Shown piece after piece: positions 1 to 7,008 of a DNA stretch of 14,411 nucleotides; the first letter of the stretch is position 1; every line of letters starts with the position of its first letter. The notes under the pieces were generated by a model, which saw nothing but the letters and a program-made list of their open reading frames with translations, was not told the DNA's origin and made no database searches. The position numbers and the translations under genes were made by a program. The DNA comes from JAQBFJ01 sp032123435 (GTDB lineage: Bacteria; Verrucomicrobiota; Kiritimatiellia; UBA8416; JAQBFJ01), in assembly GCA_032123435.1 (NCBI GenBank), contig JAQBFJ010000095.1:1-14411 (forward strand). The letters are read 5' to 3'.

Positions 1-758
1 CCTTCATCGGGCGGGCCGGCGATTAGCAGGAAACCATTTTTTACCTTGGTAATGTCGCGAATCCCGTTGCCTTTAAGATGCAGATAAACCAGCCGATAGT
101 TTTCCGGGCTGTCAAAGGAAGTTATCATGATCGGCGTATAGTTTCCACGCAGTACGGGGCTGCGGAATCCGATATAGAGAATATCATTATCTGCGGCAAT
201 TCCTTCGATATCAACGCCGTTTTCTTTACCCGGAATCCTGGTAAAAGGGCCTAGTACCGGATCGGCTGAGAGAATCTTTCTCAGACTGATAGCCTTTATG
301 TCAGGATTAACCTGACCTGTGTCCATATTGAAAGAAAGACGAAAGATATTGTCTCTGCTTGTTTCGGCGGTGACGCTTTTTATTCTTTTATAATTTTCCG
401 CGCAGGTTTTGTCCGGTTTTACTTCTTTACGTTTGAGGGAGTGAGAGCCAATGACATAAAGAAGGTTATCCTGGCGCGCCATGCCTTCTACATCTATTTC
501 CTGGTCGCCCTGCAGAAGGGACAGGCTGTGTTCTCTTGCTTTGTATATGGAGTTAGTGACTTGATCAAGGATTTGGATTTGAGCGCCTTCATCTGCGCCG
601 ATGACCAGCCAATTGTCGAAGAACGCGATAGCGCTTATGTCCTGTGATGCCAGCACATTACCGAGAAAGTTAATGGAAGCTATTTGTTTAATTTCCCCAT
701 GCACGGCAACAGGGAGCAATAACAGGGCGAATATGGCATTAGACAAAATGTGTTTCAT
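1..758 (-). CDS. DUF3616 domain exported protein (C-terminus beyond window)
   Basis: This frame stays open from an ATG at 758 to the left edge, giving 252 residues with the C-terminus missing. A good Shine-Dalgarno (AAAGGAGA on the minus strand, complement of 767-774) sits about 8 bases upstream. Residues 1-21 form a Sec signal peptide ending V-A-V-H-G. The mature part carries the sequence pattern of DUF3616 (PF12275): DVEGMA at 89-94, YVIGSHS at 101-107, DIEGIA at 183-188, GFRSPVLRG at 197-205, GIRDI at 232-236 and FLLIAGPPDE at 243-252. The family is thought to adopt a beta-propeller-like fold; its biochemical role is unknown. The signal peptide places this member outside the cytoplasm. It is transcribed away from the rest of the window, so a functional link to the neighbours is not shown. 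Family assignment is confident; function is not. Confidence 0.85.
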   Translation of the reverse strand, partial: MKHILSNAIFALLLLPVAVHGEIKQIASINFLGNVLASQDISAIAFFDNWLVIGADEGAQIQILDQVTNSIYKAREHSLSLLQGDQEIDVEGMARQDNLLYVIGSHSLKRKEVKPDKTCAENYKRIKSVTAETSRDNIFRLSFNMDTGQVNPDIKAISLRKILSADPVLGPFTRIPGKENGVDIEGIAADNDILYIGFRSPVLRGNYTPIMITSFDSPENYRLVYLHLKGNGIRDITKVKNGFLLIAGPPDE

Positions 759-1165
759 GGTGATTATCTCCTTTGGATTTACGAGTAACCAGTAGAGAGA
801 ATATGGGAATGGATATGATAAAACAATAAATAAAGCATCATTGTTGCGAGTCCAGTTGATTCTCTGATTGACGTTTAACCCGCATATTTCATGAAGAATT
901 GCATGCGTGTGGGATAAGACGTTGTAAAACAATGGCTTTGTGCAGTAATTAAAGATTGTTTGACAAATACATTTTGTAATATGGTTCAGAAAAGAAAAGA
1001 TGCATGCAATTTTTCACCAAAGGCGAGCCCATGCCTGCCAAGGCCGGCGTTATTGAGGATTTGCGGTATATTCATACAGCTTCATCCTCAATGCCTTGGC
1101 CTTGATTGGCCTGAACTCGTGAAATAAGCGGGTTGGGATGTGCTGGGCTTAAAGTTTGAAGCATT
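759..1165. other. Intergenic region between divergent genes
   Basis: About 400 bases separate the leftward DUF3616 gene from the rightward small coiled-coil gene. I see no convincing coding frame here. The main structure is the bulged inverted repeat at 1037-1100. The segment around 940-1010 is A/T-rich and contains a TTGACA at 960-965 and a TAATAT at 977-982, but their 11-base spacing is too short for a standard sigma-70 promoter. Promoters for both flanking genes probably lie here but cannot be assigned by eye. Confidence 0.6.
1037..1100. repeat. Bulged inverted repeat (17 paired bases)
   Basis: GCCAAGGC at 1037-1044 is the exact reverse complement of GCCTTGGC at 1093-1100, and ATTGAGGAT at 1052-1060 is the exact reverse complement of ATCCTCAAT at 1084-1092. 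The arms together form a 17-bp stem with a 7-base bulge on the left arm (1045-1051) and a 23-base loop (1061-1083). No T-run follows on either strand, so it is not a standard intrinsic terminator. It ends 65 bases before the start of the small coiled-coil gene, so it could lie in that gene's leader or be a processed transcript or protein-binding site. Function unknown. Confidence 0.6.
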
Positions 1166-1348
1166 ATGACAGATGACTGTTTAAAAATTGAGACACTGGA
1201 ACAGGCCATGAAGCGAATTGCCGAGCTGGAAAGGGCTTTAGATAAAGCATTAGACACGATTGTCAGGCGTGATGATGCGTTGGATTTTTCCGAACGCAAG
1301 ATCAATGATCTTGAAGAGCGGATAGAGTCACTTTCTTCCGGGCAATAG
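1166..1348 (+). CDS. Small coiled-coil protein, hypothetical
   Basis: A 60-residue protein with no signal peptide or membrane segment. Residues about 9-57 are strongly helical and charged, with leucine/isoleucine spacing (LEQAMKRIAELERALDKAL, then NDLEERIESL) typical of a short parallel coiled coil. The Shine-Dalgarno is weak: only an A/G-rich AAGTTTGAAG precedes the ATG. The stop lies 16 bases before the GTG of the Dabb lipoprotein, which suggests cotranscription. I do not recognise a family; it resembles short SlyX-like coiled-coil proteins in general character only. The frame could be spurious, but its periodic hydrophobic pattern and its fit with the next gene favour a real gene. Confidence 0.55.
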   Translation: MTDDCLKIETLEQAMKRIAELERALDKALDTIVRRDDALDFSERKINDLEERIESLSSGQ

Positions 1349-1364
1349 GCAGCGAGGAATTCTT

Positions 1365-1772
1365 GTGATTTTACGGAGTGTTCTATATGGGGTGTTGGTG
1401 TCCGCATCATTACTGTCGGCTGGATGTGGGACATTAAATTGGTGTGGGGACAGGCACAGTGTTGACGGCTCGGTTTATCATGTGGTGATATGCTGGTTGA
1501 AAGAACCGGGCAATGAAGAGGCACGCGAGCAGCTTATTGACGCATCAAAAAGTTTCACGGCTATTTCCGGTGTTGTATCTGTTGTGGCCGGCAAAGTGCT
1601 TCCGGATGACAGACCTGTAGTGGATAATTCATTTGACGTGGCTGTATTCATGACTTTTTCCGATGAAGCAGCATTGCGATCGTATCAGTCGGATCCAATC
1701 CATCAGAAAGCCATACGTGAAACATTGACACCTTTTGTTCGCAGGATATTGGTTTACGATTTTACCGAATAA
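1365..1772 (+). CDS. Dabb (stress-responsive A/B barrel) lipoprotein
   Basis: A 135-residue protein starting at GTG 1365, preceded by GCGAGGAAT as Shine-Dalgarno. Residues 1-20 are a hydrophobic signal ending LLSAG before Cys21, a lipoprotein signal peptidase II site, so the mature protein should be lipid-anchored. Residues 37-134 match the Dabb domain (PF07876): the opening strand VYHVVICWLK with His39, a helix EEAREQLIDASKSF, the central VAVFMTFSDEAALRSYQSDPIHQ, and the closing FVRRILVYDF. Dabb proteins are small dimeric ferredoxin-like barrels. Some plant and bacterial members act in stress or polyketide chemistry, but most bacterial ones have no known reaction. It sits between the small coiled-coil gene and the glycosyltransferase and may share their transcript. 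Family confident, substrate unknown. Confidence 0.85.
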   Translation: MILRSVLYGVLVSASLLSAGCGTLNWCGDRHSVDGSVYHVVICWLKEPGNEEAREQLIDASKSFTAISGVVSVVAGKVLPDDRPVVDNSFDVAVFMTFSDEAALRSYQSDPIHQKAIRETLTPFVRRILVYDFTE

Positions 1773-1874
1773 TGGCGACCCTGATATTGGTGGCTGTGAA
1801 TGTGTGGATCAGGCGCAGGAAATATTGTTTCTGCGTGGTTAATCACCGGGGCGGCAGACAATAGGATTGATTTC

Positions 1875-4358
1875 ATGTTGAATTCTTTAGTTATGCTTGT
1901 GTTTTTACTCGCCGGCGCGGGCGGTGGTGGTGTCCTGCTTTACATAAGTTTCCGGAAGAAGCGGGTGTCATTGATTGACAAGCTGGCTGTGTGCATTGTG
2001 TGCGGACCGTTATTTCTTTCACTTGCCGCTTTGTGTCTGGCAGATGCGGGCCGTTTCACGATACGCAATCTTTTCTCATGCGTTGCTGTGTGGCTGTTAC
2101 TGGGCGTAGCATGTTGTTTAGCGGACAGGAAGCGATTAGTGTCGACCGAGACCTGTTCGGATGATCCTGGTGGAAGCAGGTCGTTAATACTTCTTTTGCT
2201 TCTGGCTATTATACTGTTTGCCAGGCCGTTCCAATATCTGCGGGGCGGTTGGGATCCAGGCGAGTATATATCAACGGCCATGAACATCAGTCGTACCGGA
2301 AGCATTGAAGTCAAAGATTCGTTAATACCTGTTCTTGATGTTGATCGGCGTGAGGTCCTTTTGCATGAGAAGGAAGGATTAAGGCGCACGTTACAGGCGG
2401 GATATTTAATTGTTGATGAAGAAAGCGGGAAAGTAGTGCCTGATTACTTTCACTTGTATCCTTCATGGCTTGCCATTTTTGCCGGTTTGTTTGGCTTGAC
2501 GGGTGTTTATTATGGTCAATACATTATTTCCATTTACGCTCTGGCTATTTTCTTTCTGGCGATAAGGCGTATTTTCGGACGAACATCGGCTGAAATAGGC
2601 GCTCTTATGCTGGTATTAAGTCCGGCACAGATATATTTCGCCCGGTTTCCGGGGGCTGAAATGCTGACTCAGTTCCTGTTATTCAGCGCGTTTTATTTTC
2701 TTGCCCGCCGGCCCGAGGACGGTGATTGGCGGAGTGAACTGATGGGGGCAGTCGGACTGGCCGCGGCTTTTCTTTCTCACAGTACGGCATTACTGGCTAT
2801 TGTGGGTGTAGCCTTATTCCTGTTCACGTATGGATTGATGTTCGGACTTCATTCTATTCGGCGTGTATCTGGATTTATCGTGATAACTGTTTTAGCCGCC
2901 TTTTGGCGCAGTGCTGTAATGGCTGATACGATGATCGGTTTTCTATTTTCCTTTCTATGGAATCATCCAAAGTTAATTGTGCCCGGCATGGTGGCGGCCC
3001 TGTTAACCGTTAGTATGGCGATATGGTCATTAAGATTATTTGAAAAAAACAGGATGAACGTATTGGACATGGAATGGCTGACCAGGTGGGTGCCCGGATT
3101 GATGGTTACGTTTGCCGGTTTGTTTCTGTATTTTATGCGGCCGCGTTTCTTTCCCGGGCAGGAGGCGCGGAACATGGTATTGATAGGTCAGCTTATTTCT
3201 CCGTTAGGTTTAATTATGAGCGCGGCGTTTTTTTTCCGGCAGAGATGGAGCAAGTGGACGGCTGGACAGTGGCTTTTTATGATGGCAGGTACTGTTACCT
3301 GTGCTGTTTTGATAGCGCATAAGATGATTCATCCGTTGTACATGTGGGCAATTCGCCGATATGTTCCGTTTGTCGTGCCGTTTTTCTGTGTTCTTGCCAG
3401 TGTGCCGCTGGCATTGTTATGCGATTCACGCGCGGCATGCAGGAAAACGGCAGGAAGCCTGATTCTGGGTTTGATTCTTACCTATTGTGTTTATCAGTCT
3501 TATCCAGCGATAAAGGTAAGAGAATATGACGGTCTGCCCGATTTTATGCGGCGTGTTGCCGGTCATCTGGCGGATGCTGATTTTATTCTTTGTGATCATT
3601 GGAAATATTCGACGCCGTTAAGGTACGCGTTTGGTTTGCCGGCATATCAATTATCGCGTCAGCAGGAAGGCAGTGACATTGATGAGGCGCGGCGGGCAGT
3701 TGAAATATTGAAAGACATGCTGGAAGACGGAGCCAGTGTATATTATTTAAGTGTTGGTGGGCCGTTCTTCTCGCCGTTTTTTCATCTTGAGTATAAGGCA
3801 TACGAATTTTCGAGATCACCGCATCTAACAGCCGGCCGTTATCAACTGCCGCGAGAGATAAATTACGATGTTGAAAAAGCGCATATCTACGAACTAAGAA
3901 AGACCGACATGGCGTTTGTCCGGCCTGTTGATGAATCTGTCTGTGTTGATATCGGATATCACTCTCTTGGATTAAGAGAGGGTTTTCATTCCATGCAGAA
4001 AAGCGCGAAGGAGACGTTTCGCTGGACTGCGGGCAAGGCGAGTCTGTATATGCCTTCTTATGGTCCGGCGGTTGGGACGCGTTACATTTTCCGGCTGGCG
4101 GCGAAGCGTCCGCCTGAAATGGGGCAAGAAACGGTGCCGGTAGATATTTGCGTTAATGGTTCGAAATTGTCGACACTTCTTGTTGAAAATGACTGGAAGG
4201 AATATGAGGTTATTCTATCTGCGGACAGTTCAGATGGTTCCGTTGTGACAGTTGATCTTGTTGTTCCGACCTGGGATCCAGCGAACTACGGGATACATGG
4301 TTATCCTTCGGATCTGGGTGTGCGTGTTGACTGGATCAAGGCGGAAACGGCCAGGTGA
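1875..4358 (+). CDS. Large GT-C (PMT/GT39-like) membrane glycosyltransferase
   Basis: Predicted integral membrane glycosyltransferase of 827 residues. I chose ATG 1875 because AGGA lies 8 bases upstream and it starts directly with a membrane helix (MLNSLVMLVFLLAGAG). An in-frame ATG at 1800 would add 25 non-hydrophobic residues and cannot be excluded. Residues 1-545 hold many membrane segments. The first large outside loop begins at W126-D-P-G-E130-Y, the position where GT-C enzymes carry the D/E pair that binds metal and a polyprenyl-phosphate sugar. Residues 546-827 are soluble and beta-rich, with an RW motif and a closing LGVRVDWIKAE like the C-terminal domains of other large GT-C proteins. 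It would transfer a sugar from a lipid carrier on the outer face of the inner membrane; donor and acceptor are unknown. Its stop is 9 bases from the stop of the convergent lipoprotein gene. Confidence 0.8.
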   Translation: MLNSLVMLVFLLAGAGGGGVLLYISFRKKRVSLIDKLAVCIVCGPLFLSLAALCLADAGRFTIRNLFSCVAVWLLLGVACCLADRKRLVSTETCSDDPGGSRSLILLLLLAIILFARPFQYLRGGWDPGEYISTAMNISRTGSIEVKDSLIPVLDVDRREVLLHEKEGLRRTLQAGYLIVDEESGKVVPDYFHLYPSWLAIFAGLFGLTGVYYGQYIISIYALAIFFLAIRRIFGRTSAEIGALMLVLSPAQIYFARFPGAEMLTQFLLFSAFYFLARRPEDGDWRSELMGAVGLAAAFLSHSTALLAIVGVALFLFTYGLMFGLHSIRRVSGFIVITVLAAFWRSAVMADTMIGFLFSFLWNHPKLIVPGMVAALLTVSMAIWSLRLFEKNRMNVLDMEWLTRWVPGLMVTFAGLFLYFMRPRFFPGQEARNMVLIGQLISPLGLIMSAAFFFRQRWSKWTAGQWLFMMAGTVTCAVLIAHKMIHPLYMWAIRRYVPFVVPFFCVLASVPLALLCDSRAACRKTAGSLILGLILTYCVYQSYPAIKVREYDGLPDFMRRVAGHLADADFILCDHWKYSTPLRYAFGLPAYQLSRQQEGSDIDEARRAVEILKDMLEDGASVYYLSVGGPFFSPFFHLEYKAYEFSRSPHLTAGRYQLPREINYDVEKAHIYELRKTDMAFVRPVDESVCVDIGYHSLGLREGFHSMQKSAKETFRWTAGKASLYMPSYGPAVGTRYIFRLAAKRPPEMGQETVPVDICVNGSKLSTLLVENDWKEYEVILSADSSDGSVVTVDLVVPTWDPANYGIHGYPSDLGVRVDWIKAETAR

Positions 4359-4367
4359 TTTTCCGGA

Positions 4368-4805
4368 TTAACGCCAGAGCTCTATGACTGCAATTGGAGT
4401 ATCTGACCCAGGATTTGTGTCATATTCCATAAGGTAATCGGCGATTATGACGTGATCTGTTTCCGCGGGTCCGTAGAAGGTGGTCCAGATCTCGCCGTCA
4501 TACAGGTCTGTCAGGCCGATATTTCCTTCTTCATCGATAGTGCCTTCAAGGACGTTGCCTATTGCCTGTTTAGATGTTTTCAATGTTATTTTATTTCCGG
4601 CATGTGATATTGTGGCGGTAATTTCCTGAAGATCCGAATTTGAGGAATCAAGAACATAGTATTGGCCGCTCCATCTTCCTTGCAGATCAGGGCCTATATA
4701 AGAAGAGCGGCTGCTGCTATCATCATTCAGTTCACAACCGGTAGTAAAGATTACGACTGAGATAATGATAATGATCGTGGTTGACAATTTTGAAAGCGTT
4801 GTCAT
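4368..4805 (-). CDS. Small lipoprotein, beta-rich, hypothetical
   Basis: A 145-residue protein from ATG 4805. An upstream in-frame ATG at 4847 would add 14 polar residues (MYKFTFKDIERHTN) before the signal peptide and would nearly reach the divergent gene, so the inner start is preferred. Residues 1-23 are a run of isoleucine and valine ending F-T-T-G before Cys24, a lipobox with an unusual Thr at -3. A low-complexity Ser/Asp linker (DDSSSRSS) follows, then a beta-rich domain beginning LQGRWSGQYY with repeated short strands and an EGTIDEEGNIGLTDLYDG section, similar in look to lipocalin-like small lipoproteins. No specific family is recognised. It is divergent from the repeat-protein gene, with only 56 bases between the two starts, so their promoters must overlap. 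Confidence 0.75.
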   Translation of the reverse strand: MTTLSKLSTTIIIIISVVIFTTGCELNDDSSSRSSYIGPDLQGRWSGQYYVLDSSNSDLQEITATISHAGNKITLKTSKQAIGNVLEGTIDEEGNIGLTDLYDGEIWTTFYGPAETDHVIIADYLMEYDTNPGSDTPIAVIELWR

Positions 4806-4851
4806 ATTGGTATGTCTTTCTATATCTTTAAATGTAAATTTATACAATAAC

Positions 4852-4864
4852 AGGAGACAAATTG
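4852..4864 (+). promoter_or_regulatory. Shine-Dalgarno that fixes a TTG start
   Basis: AGGAG at 4852-4856 lies five bases before TTG at 4862-4864. The TTG opens directly into a signal peptide (MKQQFFIIFMIMLMVICVSA), whereas the later in-frame ATG codons (such as 4889) would cut into the hydrophobic core and lack a ribosome site. TTG is therefore the likely start of the repeat protein. Confidence 0.75.
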
Positions 4865-6115
4865 AAACAGCAATTCTTCATTATATTCATGATAATGTTA
4901 ATGGTTATTTGTGTATCTGCGTTTGGCGCGCAGGTAACGCCTGTGCCGGCGGATTATGACGGGGACGGTAAAGCGGATCTGGGTATATACGGGCAAAGGG
5001 GTGAGTGGTTCCTTTCTTTGAGTGGCGGTGGTTTCGTTAAGCATTGGTACGGCTGGTCGACGGCAATACCGGTAACAGGCGATTATGACGGGGATGGCAA
5101 AGCGGACTCGGCAATTTATCACAGAGCTTCCGGAACATGGTATATAAAATATTCGGGTGGCGGATATAGGCAGAAACTGTACGGGTGGGCTTCAGCATAC
5201 GCAAAGCAAGGCGATTATGACGGAGATGGAAAAACGGATACGGCCGTTTATCATCAGGCTGGTGGTACATGGTATATCGCGAGATCACAGTTGGGTCATA
5301 TTGTAATTAAATTCGGCTGGTCGGATGCTGTTGGGGTTCCTGCTGATTATGACGGAGACGGCAAAACGGATGTTGCGGTGTATCATCCACGCACGGGCAT
5401 GTGGTACATCATGCAGTCAAAAGACGGGTTCAGGACTGAATCATTCGGATGGTCTTCGGCTTCGGCAATTCCCGCTGATTATGACGGGGACGGCAAAGCC
5501 GACCTCGCGGTTTTTGATAAATCCACTGCCATGTGGTATATAATGAAAAGCAAAGAAGGGTTCTGGTCGGGAAAGTTTGGTTGGTCCGGGGTAAATCTTG
5601 TTCCCGCCGATTATGATGGCGACGGCAAAGCGGATGTTGCCGTATTTGATCCTGTGACTCGCACGTGGTATTTGCAGAGAACATTGAGCGGCTTTATGTC
5701 CATACAGTTTGGCTGGTCGACGCCTGGTGATTATGATGGAGATGGAAAAACGGATAAAGCACTGTATTATGCTGATAATCCGTCCAAGTGGTTCATATCT
5801 AGAAGCTTGAAGGGATATCTGTCCATGGATTTTGGATGGTCGGAAGCCGAACCTGTTCAGGGCGATTTTGACGGGGATGGCAAGGCGGATGTGGGTGTTT
5901 ATCATGCTGACAGTGGCGGATGGTATATCCAGCAATCGTTGGCCGGATTTCGTCAGGAAAATTTTGGATGGACGGAAGCCGAACCTGTGCTGGGCGATTA
6001 TGATGGGGGACGGCAAAACCGATCTGGCGGTTTACCATCAGGACCAGGGTATGTGGTATTTGAAGCGAAGCAGCTTGGGGTTCGTTGCGGTCAAGTTCGG
6101 ATGGAATGGAGCTGA
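4862..6115 (+). CDS. Secreted DxDxDG-repeat protein, 5' part (frameshifted)
   Basis: This frame encodes 417 residues from TTG 4862; homology to its own repeats ends at the frameshift at 6005-6009, after which about 35 residues are out of frame. Residues 1-23 are a Sec signal peptide ending A-F-G-A. From residue 31 it consists of tandem ~43-45-residue repeats, each opening D-Y-D-G-D-G-K-(A/T)-D, followed by a (V/I)(Y/F)(H/D) strand, a TWYI-like strand and a closing FGWS or YGWS. The DxDxDGxxD loop fits a calcium site as in FG-GAP/VCBS-like beta-propellers, but the repeats are shorter than classic FG-GAP units. Repeat 6 (from about 5609) is four residues short before the next DYDG. The protein should be exported and surface-associated or extracellular. 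As read, the product lacks repeats 9-12 and the C-terminal domain. Confidence 0.8.
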   Translation: MKQQFFIIFMIMLMVICVSAFGAQVTPVPADYDGDGKADLGIYGQRGEWFLSLSGGGFVKHWYGWSTAIPVTGDYDGDGKADSAIYHRASGTWYIKYSGGGYRQKLYGWASAYAKQGDYDGDGKTDTAVYHQAGGTWYIARSQLGHIVIKFGWSDAVGVPADYDGDGKTDVAVYHPRTGMWYIMQSKDGFRTESFGWSSASAIPADYDGDGKADLAVFDKSTAMWYIMKSKEGFWSGKFGWSGVNLVPADYDGDGKADVAVFDPVTRTWYLQRTLSGFMSIQFGWSTPGDYDGDGKTDKALYYADNPSKWFISRSLKGYLSMDFGWSEAEPVQGDFDGDGKADVGVYHADSGGWYIQQSLAGFRQENFGWTEAEPVLGDYDGGRQNRSGGLPSGPGYVVFEAKQLGVRCGQVRMEWS

Positions 6116-6516
6116 TCCTGTGCCGGCTGATTATGATGGGGATGGAAAGACGGATATAACAGTTTATCATGCCGGTTCCGGGCAATGGTACAGTCAACGT
6201 TCGTCTATGGGGTTTGGAGTGAGCTCTGTTGGCCGGCCGGGTTCGGTCGCGGTTCCGGGCGATTATGATGGCGACGGAATTGTTGATGTGGCTGTTTATG
6301 ATCGTTCGTCGAGTCTTTGGTATATCAATCAATCGGCAGGCGGCGTATTGACATTGCATTTTGGCTGGAATCAGGCAATGCCTGTTCCGGGCGATTATGA
6401 TGGAGATTGCAGGACGGATCTGGCGGTGTATCATGGCGATAGCGGCGGATGGTATATACAGGGGTCAAGCATCGGTTTCAGATCGTACAGCTTTGGCTGG
6501 TCTGAAGCGGAAGTGG
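4952..6516 (+). repeat. Array of 12 coding tandem repeats (~129-135 bp)
   Basis: Twelve degenerate units begin with GAT-TAT-GAY-GGN-GAY and encode DYDGDGK-type calcium loops; starts include 4952, 5081 and 5213. Units differ at the DNA level by many substitutions, so the array is old rather than freshly expanded. The eighth unit has DFDG for DYDG. The eleventh has DGDGIVD. The twelfth has Cys in place of the loop Gly (DGDCRTD), a likely weakened calcium site. Confidence 0.9.
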
Positions 6517-6884
6517 TTACGAGCATAAGGATCCCTGATATAAATTATTTACCTGTGATATATCCTCCATTCGGTGATGGAACTTTATGGAAGCCCCTGA
6601 ACCATTCGGGTGGTGCGCTGATTGTTCTGTTGAGTACCAGTTATTTTGATGAATATGCGTCAGGTCAATTCTCCCGGTTTGTGATTTCTTCTGATCCCGC
6701 GGGCGAGATTCTCAAGCCGGAAGGTGAAGGCGAAATTGTTCCGGACTATCATGGAAGACCGGCGATAAGGTTCAGTCAAAAGGGAGAATATTATGGGCCT
6801 GGTTCCGTTTACATGGTATTAATTCTAAAGGATGGCACGCGTCAACCGTGGTATATTCCTGATCCTGCGGCCAGAACTGAGTAA
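6003..6884 (+). pseudogene. 3' part of the frameshifted repeat protein
   Basis: This frame continues the repeat protein after one extra G in the run 6005-6009 (five Gs where the other units with this codon context have four). It holds the rest of repeat 9, repeats 10-12, and then a C-terminal domain from about 6530 to the TAA at 6882-6884. An in-frame ATG at 6003 has no Shine-Dalgarno and lies inside a repeat, so separate translation is unlikely. Removing one G would give a single 673-residue protein from TTG 4862. The downstream coding sequence is well kept, with no stops, which argues for a recent mutation or a sequencing/assembly error rather than long decay. Confidence 0.75.
6530..6881 (+). 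other. Conserved C-terminal domain, copy 1
   Basis: About 114 residues after the repeats, beginning INYLPVIYPPF and ending WYIPDPAARTE. Landmarks are TLWKPLNHSGG, LIVLLSTSYFDEY, RFVISSDPAGE, IVPDYHGRPAIRFSQ and DGTRQPWYIPDP. It is about three-quarters identical by eye to the end of the next protein (8200-8538), with no gaps. I do not recognise it as a named family. Its place at the very C-terminus of two secreted proteins suggests an anchoring, export or ligand-binding module. Confidence 0.75.
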
Positions 6885-7008
6885 TTACGGTATTGTTTTT
6901 TTCAAAAAAGAGGCTTGCGCTGAATGCTTATTAGCGTTTAGTGTCTGGTTTTGATATGCAACATGGCGTTTCTTTAGTGTTCAGTAAATAAACAAGGAGA
7001 TCAGATCA

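Noticed and set aside
960..982. TTGACA and TAATAT as a promoter for the 1166 gene
   Set aside because: Only 11 bases separate the two boxes, far from the usual 16-18, and no better pair was found.
1072..1524. A 150-residue minus-strand frame across the small coiled-coil and Dabb genes
   Set aside because: It lies opposite two plausible plus-strand genes, has no domain I recognise and an unlikely composition (Ser/His-rich).
6001..6015. Programmed ribosomal frameshift at the G-run
   Set aside because: There is no recognisable slippery heptamer with a downstream pseudoknot or internal Shine-Dalgarno, and other repeats show that simple loss of one G restores the frame; mutation or sequencing error is more economical.
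5441..6434. Long open frames on the minus strand across the repeat region
   Set aside because: They arise because the plus-strand repeats are periodic in threes with a fixed codon pattern, which keeps the opposite strand free of stops. Their products are themselves low-quality repeats with no start sites or signal.
4952..6516. CRISPR array
   Set aside because: The regular repeats are coding, ~130 bp, degenerate and in frame; there is no short identical repeat with unique spacers and no cas gene.
6885..7008. Terminator between the two secreted repeat proteins
   Set aside because: The T-run and A-run at about 6894-6910 and a weak CGCT/AGCG hairpin near 6919-6938 do not form a convincing stem followed by a T-run.
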